Assembly: GCA_016842065.1 (NCBI GenBank)
Contig: JAEPDS010000013.1
Location: forward strand, 1-64,000
DNA: 64,000 bases
Direction: 5' to 3'
Source: Candidatus Thiodiazotropha sp. 'RUGA'
GTDB taxonomy: Bacteria > Pseudomonadota > Gammaproteobacteria > Chromatiales > Chromatiaceae
In this document: piece by piece, positions 58,567 to 64,000 of the stretch
Layout of the letters: every line of letters starts with the position of its first letter
How positions within the stretch are numbered: position 1 is the first letter of the stretch
Program-made: the position numbers and the translations under genes
The notes under the pieces: generated by a model
What the model saw: only the letters and a program-made list of their open reading frames with translations
Databases searched by the model: none
What the model was told of the DNA's origin: nothing

Positions 58567-59665
58567 TCACAAACCGCTTTTCAAGCTGGCTTCGATAAAC
58601 ATATCGAGTCCGCCATCGAGCACCGCCTGGGTATTGCCGGTCTCGACACCGGTTCGCAGATCCTTGATACGGGAAGCGTCCAGGACATAACTGCGAATCT
58701 GGCTGCCCCATCCGATATCGGACTTGGTCTCTTCGAGCTCCTGCTGTGAAGCACTACGTTTCTGAATCTCCAGCTCATAGAGCTTGGCTTTCAACTGCTT
58801 CATTGCCGTCGCTTTGTTCTTATGCTGGGAACGGTCGTTCTGACACTGCACCACAGTTCCGGTGGGATTATGGGTGATACGTACCGCGGATTCCGTGCGG
58901 TTTACGTGCTGTCCGCCTGCGCCACTGGCCCGATAGACATCGATTCTCAGATCAGCCGGATTGATCTCGACTTCGATGGAGTCGTCGATCTCCGGTGAAA
59001 CGAACACCGCGGCAAAAGAGGTATGGCGCCGATTGCCGGAATCGAAGGGAGACTTTCTGACCAACCGGTGAACCCCGATCTCGGTACGCAGCCAACCGAA
59101 AACATACTCGCCTTCGAAACGCACCGTAGCACTTTTGATTCCAGCCACCTCACCGGCAGAGACCTCAATCAGTTCGGTCTTGAAACCTCGATGCTCACCC
59201 CAGCGCAGATACATGCGCAGCAGCATCTCCGCCCAGTCCTGAGCCTCGGTCCCGCCGGAACCGGCCTGTATATCCAGAAAGGCGTTGCAGCCATCGGTCT
59301 CGCCGGAGAACATGCGTCGGAATTCCAGACCTGAGACCTGTTTTTCGTAGTCGGAGAGATCGCTCTCGATTGAGGAGACCGCGGTTTCGTCCGCCTCCTC
59401 CACCGCCATCTCCAGCAGCTCCGAGGCATCACCCAGCCCCTGATCCAGCTCGTCCAGGGTCAGCACCACGTTTTCAAGAGTCGAGCGTTCACGCCCAAGC
59501 GCCTGAGCCCTTTCCGGGTCATTCCAGATTTCAGGGTTTTCCAGCTCCCTCAGGACTTCTGTGAGACGCTCCTGCTTGGCATCATAGTCAAAGATACCCC
59601 CTGAGGGATGCCGCCCGTCTCTTCAGGTCATCGATCAGATGGTTGATGGGATTGATATCTTGCAT
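58567..59665 (-). CDS. prfB: Peptide chain release factor 2 (programmed +1 frameshift)
   Basis: Translation starts at ATG 59665 and reads 25 codons ([20 protein letters not shown]...) to an in-frame TGA at 59590-59588. A +1 shift there continues with [16 protein letters not shown] for 340 more residues, 365 in all, like E. coli RF2. The codon-recognition motif SPF ([11 protein letters not shown]) and the catalytic GGQ ([10 protein letters not shown]) are intact. RF2 ends translation at UGA and UAA and controls its own level through this shift. Confidence 0.97.
59586..59603 (-). promoter_or_regulatory. prfB programmed frameshift site
   Basis: The minus-strand sequence AGGGGGTATCTTTGAC has the internal Shine-Dalgarno-like AGGGGG, then TAT, the slippery CTT, the TGA stop and C, identical in layout to the E. 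coli site. Low RF2 slows reading of UGA and favours the shift. Confidence 0.96.
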
Positions 59666-60241
59666 TGCAACACCGGCCGGGAAAAAGCGGAGATTCTACA
59701 CTACCTGGGATGTTGCAGAAAGCCTCAACAGATTCCATTCGGGAGTCAGGGACAAATCCATGGTGCCTGCTGGATAGATTGGTAATTAATTTTGGCAAAT
59801 AAACCGCAAATGGTCGCTAATAGCCGCGAATAGTATCCATATTACAACCTCTATTGCGTAGTTTCGTGGTAATTGGCGCCCATTCGCGATAAATCTGATT
59901 CGGTATCGGATGGTGACGGCCACATCCGAAACCCCAGGTTTGGTCACATTGAAATCCTCTTGCGTAGCCATCTCCCCGGTCTGCCCAACCCTCGCCACAG
60001 CCATTTTCCTTCACCAAGAATCGGTCAGTGGTAACCCCAGTGCTTGACCTATGGAAAAGCCATGACAACTGCATCCCCTCTATTATTGGGCAGCTAATAA
60101 ACTTATAAAAAAGTGATAAAAAAGTGACACAGATTTTTTCAATCTCGACCATCATCCAGAAGATACGAAATCAATTGTTTCGATTGACCACATCCAACCA
60201 GGTCAATCCGCCGTACCCTATACCAGGAGGATAAAACAACG
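59666..60241. other. Intergenic region between prfB and the glutamate-synthase-like gene
   Basis: 576 bases between divergent genes. It holds palindromic repeat copy C, a T/A-rich stretch with a direct repeat (aaaaaagtgata / aaaaaagtgaca, about 60108-60131), and the prfB promoter. No convincing gene. Confidence 0.45.
59805..59895. repeat. Imperfect palindromic intergenic repeat, copy C
   Basis: Left arm ccgcaaatggtcgctaat with ccgcgaa, and right arm ttcgtggtaattggcgcccattcgcg, pair as an imperfect inverted repeat. The words match copies A and B (ccgcaaatg, ccaat.accgc), so it belongs to the same family. Confidence 0.6.
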
Positions 60242-61783
60242 ATGATGACGACACTCGCAGAAAGCTGGTTTTTTGGTTTTATTGAAATTCTGACGGTAAT
60301 CTTCATTTTCCTGATTGGTATAGCGGTCCTGGCCGTTGCGGTGATCTATGTGATCGATGTGACACAAACCCGTCAGACCATTCGGCGAAACTATCCGGTA
60401 ATCGGACGATTCCGCTACTTCTTCGAACATCTGGGGGAGTTTTTCCGCCAATATTTTTTCGCCATGGACAGGGAGGAGCTCCCCTTCAATCGAGCGGACC
60501 GATCCTGGGTCTACCGGGCGGCCAAGGATGTCAACAACACCATCGGTTTTGGCTCGACACGGGATCTGCGCCACTCCGGTTCAATTCTGTTTGTAAACTG
60601 TCCCTATCCAACCCTTGGCGAGGATGCGGTACCAACCCAAAAGGTCATCATAGGACCAAACTGCAACACACCCTATGAAACCGATTCGTTAATCAATATA
60701 TCCGGAATGAGCTACGGCGCCCTGTCGATACCTGCGGTCAAAGCCCTCTCCATGGGCGCCAAGGCGGCAGGCTGTTGGATGAATACCGGTGAAGGCGGCC
60801 TCTCCCCCTACCATCTGGAAGGCGGCGCCGACCTGATGTTTCAGATCGGTACGGCAAAGTTCGGCGTCAGGGATGAAGATGGCAAACTTTCAGATGAGAA
60901 GCTTCGTCAGGTCGCGGCTCATCAAACCGTTCGAATGTTTGAAATCAAACTCAGCCAAGGTGCAAAACCGGGCAAGGGAGGCATTCTTCCAGCCGCAAAA
61001 GTCACCCTGGAGATCGCTGAAATCCGAGGCATCAAACCAGGCACAGATGCGATCAGCCCAAACCGTCATCCGGATATCAACAACCCGGATGATCTGTTGG
61101 ACATGATTCAACGCATTCGACGTGTGACTGGAAAGCCGGTTGGTTTCAAAACGGTGGTTGGCGCCTACGGTTGGCTGGAAACCCTATGTGAGCGAATCAT
61201 CCAACGGGGAGATGACTGTGCGCCCGATTTCATCACCATTGACGGTGCGGATGGCGGTACCGGGGCCGCACCGATGGCACTGATGGATTATGTGGGATTG
61301 ACCCTGCACGAAAGTTTGCCGATGGTGGTCGATATGCTCTGTGAGTACGGCCTCAGAAGTCGTATCAAAGTGATCTGTTCAGGAAAACTGATCACGCCTG
61401 CCGGTGTTGCCTGGGCACTGTCGATCGGCGCTGACTTTGTGGTTTCGGCCCGCGGTTTCATGTTCGCTTTGGGTTGTATACAGGCTCTGCAGTGTAATAA
61501 GAACACCTGCCCCACCGGCATCACCACCCATAACAAGAAACTGCAACGTGGCCTGGTTACCACAGAGAAGGCACAGCGGGTTACCAATTATGTGAAAAAC
61601 ATGAGCTATGAGGTCGGTCTATTGGCCCACTCCTGCGGCGTTAAAGAGCCTCGTGAACTGAAAAGGTTTCATGCCCGGATGGTGGTTGAGAATGGAAAAT
61701 CCCTGCCATTGAATGAACTCTATCCACCGGTTGAGAAACCAACGGCTGAAGTTTTGTTATCAAGGGATCAGTCAGCGCAATGA
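60242..61783 (+). CDS. Membrane-anchored FMN glutamate-synthase-like protein
   Basis: 513 residues. A transmembrane helix (about 15-40) precedes a glutamate synthase central/FMN domain: INISGMSYGALSIPAVKAL, GEGGLSPYH, GAKPGKGGILPAAKV, DGADGGTGAAP. It has a cysteine cluster C-x5-C-x4-C (CIQALQCNKNTCPTG) like the 3Fe-4S site of GltB. The glutaminase domain is absent, so ammonia-dependent or non-glutamate chemistry is likely. AGGAGG lies upstream. Alone in its transcript; substrate unknown. Confidence 0.88.
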   Translation: MMTTLAESWFFGFIEILTVIFIFLIGIAVLAVAVIYVIDVTQTRQTIRRNYPVIGRFRYFFEHLGEFFRQYFFAMDREELPFNRADRSWVYRAAKDVNNTIGFGSTRDLRHSGSILFVNCPYPTLGEDAVPTQKVIIGPNCNTPYETDSLINISGMSYGALSIPAVKALSMGAKAAGCWMNTGEGGLSPYHLEGGADLMFQIGTAKFGVRDEDGKLSDEKLRQVAAHQTVRMFEIKLSQGAKPGKGGILPAAKVTLEIAEIRGIKPGTDAISPNRHPDINNPDDLLDMIQRIRRVTGKPVGFKTVVGAYGWLETLCERIIQRGDDCAPDFITIDGADGGTGAAPMALMDYVGLTLHESLPMVVDMLCEYGLRSRIKVICSGKLITPAGVAWALSIGADFVVSARGFMFALGCIQALQCNKNTCPTGITTHNKKLQRGLVTTEKAQRVTNYVKNMSYEVGLLAHSCGVKEPRELKRFHARMVVENGKSLPLNELYPPVEKPTAEVLLSRDQSAQ

Positions 61784-61887
61784 GAATGTCTTCGATCAAC
61801 CCGGCGACCCAGTAGTCAGGGCCTGTGCGGAATAATTGGAGTTACGCTCAATGCGTACCGGATGGTCGCATTGATCAATCTCGAAAT

Positions 61888-62766
61888 TCAATTGTGTGAC
61901 GATGAAAGCTTGCGATCTCGACTCTGTTTTGACGGTGACTTTCTGTTCAAGGATGAAAGCTTGTTTTTCACTTGATCGCGAAGTTGCTGCCACTTTCCGG
62001 CAATGCCTTCACCACTCTGTGGCTCTTCACGTTTGACAGCTCTGCTGGCTGGGCCATCCGTCTGCCTGATCCACATGTCGAACGATTCGAGTATCTCTTT
62101 ATCCCAGGAGTGCGGCGGCTTCACCACCCGACTCTCCCGGTAGACCTTTTCCAATGAGAGTTTGCGTGGCATTCCGGCCTCATGCAGACTGCTCTTCAGG
62201 GTCTCTTCAGCCGCATCGATACAGCTATGAACAGCCTTTCTTTTGACGCTGAATGTCCGGGCAATCGCCGCTTCACTGATGCCAATTTCGTGCTTGAAAA
62301 GGAAGTAGCGTTTCTGATCATCACCCAACTGCTTCATATGCTCGATCAGAGCCAGACTCCAGTTTTCATCCTGCTCGATATCCCTCGGCAGATAGTTGGT
62401 CTGCTCTTGTATACGCTGGGCAGCCATCAATGAGCCCGCGGATGTACCAAGATATTGAAAAAAAGAGAGTTTTAACTCTTTGGGGGTCTTGCTGTTGACG
62501 CCGGCCACAACCAGATGCCGCCAGGTTGAATAGTAGGCGGCTTTACCATATTCACTGGTACCGTATTGACGAACGATAAAGCGGTAGACGCGCCCCCGAT
62601 ATCGTTCGTAGAAAGAGGAGAATCCCTCTTTATCATGTTGTAAGATCTTTTTTAGTACCGCTTCTGTATCAAATCGTCTCGATTTCACTGTAGCAGAGGC
62701 TCCATGTCTACCCACCGTAAGCAGGTAAGAGATTACGTTCCGCAAAATCCTTTTCCAAATAAGCAC
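61888..62766 (-). CDS. Sigma-70-like (ECF-type) regulator with basic C-terminal extension
   Basis: 292 residues. The region 40-80 (DKEGFSSFYERYRGRVYRFIVRQYG) resembles sigma region 2, and about 150-205 (QLGDDQKRYFLFKHEIGISEAAIARTFSVKRKAVHSC) resembles region 4. Region 2 is short and lacks the usual DLVQD-like core binder, so it may not act as a true sigma. The tail (about 210-292) is basic, probably disordered, and unlike standard ECF factors. No anti-sigma gene is next to it. Function unknown. Confidence 0.6.
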   Translation of the reverse strand: MLIWKRILRNVISYLLTVGRHGASATVKSRRFDTEAVLKKILQHDKEGFSSFYERYRGRVYRFIVRQYGTSEYGKAAYYSTWRHLVVAGVNSKTPKELKLSFFQYLGTSAGSLMAAQRIQEQTNYLPRDIEQDENWSLALIEHMKQLGDDQKRYFLFKHEIGISEAAIARTFSVKRKAVHSCIDAAEETLKSSLHEAGMPRKLSLEKVYRESRVVKPPHSWDKEILESFDMWIRQTDGPASRAVKREEPQSGEGIAGKWQQLRDQVKNKLSSLNRKSPSKQSRDRKLSSSHN

Positions 62767-62937
62767 TTAGTAATCCCTCATTAGCACTTAAAACGGCAAA
62801 CAACACCAGCCAGTATAAAGCAATTATGACATTTTGTCTGGCATCGGACATTTCAAAAACTTTGTTCTTTTATTATCTGCCTCACAATTTCAACAAACAT
62901 ATTAACAACTGAAAGCTGAAAGGTTAGGCTCTCAGGG

Positions 62938-63789
62938 ATGTCTGTATCGGTAATCATCCCCACCTACAACCGCGCCTCCACCCTGCCCCGGGCGTTGGAT
63001 TCCGTATTCGCCCAAACCCTACCCCCTCTGGAAGTGATCGTGATTGACGATGGTTCCGATGACGAGACCAAAACAGTGGTTGAGCGGGACTACCCGGATG
63101 TGATCTATCTGCCGCAGGCCAACTCTGGCGTCAGCCATGCTCGCAATAGCGGAATCGGGCATGCCAAAGGTGAATGGCTGGCACTGCTCGATTCTGACGA
63201 TTCATGGCTGCCTGAAAAACTGCAATTGCAGATGGCGAGCTTGAACCGCTCACCTCAACTTCGAATCAGTCACACGGATGAAATCTGGATCAGAAACGGA
63301 GTCCGGGTGAATCAAATGAACAAACATGCCAAGCAGGGCGGATACATCTTCAAGCACTGTCTTCCGTTATGTGTGATCTCGCCATCGGCTGCGCTGATAC
63401 ACCATTCGGTTTTCCAGGACTACGGCCTCTTCGACACCCAACTACCCGCCTGCGAGGATTACGATCTGTGGCTTCGAATCTGCGCCAGTGAAGCGGTGGA
63501 TTTCATAGCAAAGCCATTGGTTGTCAAATATGGTGGACACCAGGATCAGCTTTCACGGAAGCACTGGGGAATGGACCGTTTTCGGGTCTACGCGCTACAA
63601 AAGCTGCTCGATAACCACGACTTGAATCATGCCAACCGGTGCGCCGCCATCGAAATGCTCTGCAAGAAGTGCTTGATACTCAGTAAGGGTGCCGAGAAGC
63701 GTGGCCAGCAGGAGCGTGCAGACCATTTCATGACGATCCATGCCCAATATCAGCAGGAGTTGCCAGCTTGCAACACAGGCGACATCTGA
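62938..63789 (+). CDS. Family 2 glycosyltransferase
   Basis: 283 residues with the GT-A core: SVIIPTYNRASTLPRALDSVFAQ, VIDDGSDDETK, the DxD-like LLDSDDSW (metal and UDP-sugar binding) and LPACEDYDLWLRIC (catalytic acid). It transfers a sugar to a polysaccharide, lipid or protein; specificity cannot be told. It overlaps the next gene. Confidence 0.88.
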   Translation: MSVSVIIPTYNRASTLPRALDSVFAQTLPPLEVIVIDDGSDDETKTVVERDYPDVIYLPQANSGVSHARNSGIGHAKGEWLALLDSDDSWLPEKLQLQMASLNRSPQLRISHTDEIWIRNGVRVNQMNKHAKQGGYIFKHCLPLCVISPSAALIHHSVFQDYGLFDTQLPACEDYDLWLRICASEAVDFIAKPLVVKYGGHQDQLSRKHWGMDRFRVYALQKLLDNHDLNHANRCAAIEMLCKKCLILSKGAEKRGQQERADHFMTIHAQYQQELPACNTGDI

Positions 63790-64000
63790 ATCTGCTCACT
63801 GCCCTGCCTGCAGAAGCCAAACCACTGATAAAATGTTTTGCCTTGCAACGGCATCAACCGGTTGATGCCATTCCACTCTATAAAACAGAAGGCATTCACC
63901 TGGCCGTATCAGGTCCCGGTTTGAAATCGATAGCACCAGCGGTCAGCTATCTGCAACAGATGTCACCCGAGGCAGGTCAGCCGGTCTGGATCAATCTGGG
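63768..64000 (+). CDS. Nucleoside phosphorylase-like protein (partial, runs off right edge)
   Basis: A frame from TTG at 63768, eight bases after AGGAG, is open to the edge (77 residues visible: LLTALPAEAKPLIKCF, then LAVSGPGLKSIAPAVSYL). The start and the SGPG loop resemble purine nucleoside phosphorylase/MTA-SAH nucleosidase-like proteins. It overlaps the glycosyltransferase end by 22 bases. The rest lies outside the window, so the family call is tentative. Confidence 0.55.
   Translation, partial: MQHRRHLNLLTALPAEAKPLIKCFALQRHQPVDAIPLYKTEGIHLAVSGPGLKSIAPAVSYLQQMSPEAGQPVWINL

Noticed and set aside
59786-60155. Minus-strand frames upstream of prfB
   Set aside because: They cross the palindromic repeat copy C and have no ribosome site.
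61817-61830. cagggcctgt word, also at 27813, like the MITE end
   Set aside because: Match stops after about ten bases, too short to call an element end.

Overview
The window is a contiguous chromosomal segment of a gammaproteobacterium. Core gene orders are typical of that class: rpsF-rpsR-DUF2232-rplI-dnaB-alr-radA, rnr-rlmB, prfB-lysS with the RF2 frameshift, ftsK-lolA-rarA, aat-bpt, and a Pseudomonas-like fleQ-fleS-fleR-fliEFGHIJ block. Very large multiheme cytochromes, many signalling proteins (PilZ, FHA, EAL-HDOD) and sulfur-oxidiser-like gene content fit a free-living or symbiotic chemolithotroph of the Chromatiales/Sedimenticola type. That placement is inference; no marker in the window fixes the genus. 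I see no rRNA, tRNA, CRISPR array, intact transposase or prophage.

Bases 1-7900 hold the most unusual content, a probable transmembrane electron-transfer module. On the minus strand lie a diheme b-type membrane protein (6274-5363), a 21-heme c-type cytochrome (5327-3753) and a giant c-type cytochrome that starts at 3730 and runs off the left edge with about 51 CxxCH motifs already visible. Divergent from them is a membrane-anchored ferredoxin/flavin oxidoreductase whose FAD motifs are in permuted order. It is translationally coupled to a secreted Sel1/ankyrin-repeat protein. A reasonable model is cytoplasmic reductant to Fe-S/FAD protein to cytochrome b to periplasmic or cell-surface multiheme wires.

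Bases 10000-20000 hold housekeeping genes: rarA-lolA-ftsK, alanine dehydrogenase, trxB, a YcgR-like PilZ protein, the N-degron transferases aat-bpt, and a CsrA paralogue with a basic tail. Bases 20500-26000 hold a B12-radical SAM protein and a nucleotide-sugar cluster (UDP-HexNAc dehydrogenase, UDP-HexNAc epimerase, UDP-glucuronate epimerase) for an acidic surface polysaccharide. A 284-bp MITE-like element with nested hairpins follows, with one degenerate end copied near 19.66 kb.

Bases 26500-44000 include rdgC, an AMMECR1 protein, a GYF/pentapeptide membrane protein, a FliK-like/FlhB-C pair, a small secreted cysteine protein, an EAL-HDOD regulator and the flagellar block fliJ to fleQ. Two sigma-54 promoters can be read directly, upstream of fleS and of fliE, matching the FleQ to FleSR to fliE cascade. 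FHA and PilZ genes sit divergently next to fleQ.

Bases 44000-64000 hold radA-alr-dnaB-rplI-DUF2232-rpsR-rpsF with a probable S6:S18 autoregulatory leader, an outer-membrane beta-barrel gene, rlmB-rnr, a KefB-type antiporter, lysS-prfB, an FMN glutamate-synthase-like protein, a sigma-like protein, a family 2 glycosyltransferase and the start of a phosphorylase-like gene. A family of imperfect palindromic intergenic repeats appears at about 9.9, 50.6 and 59.8 kb.
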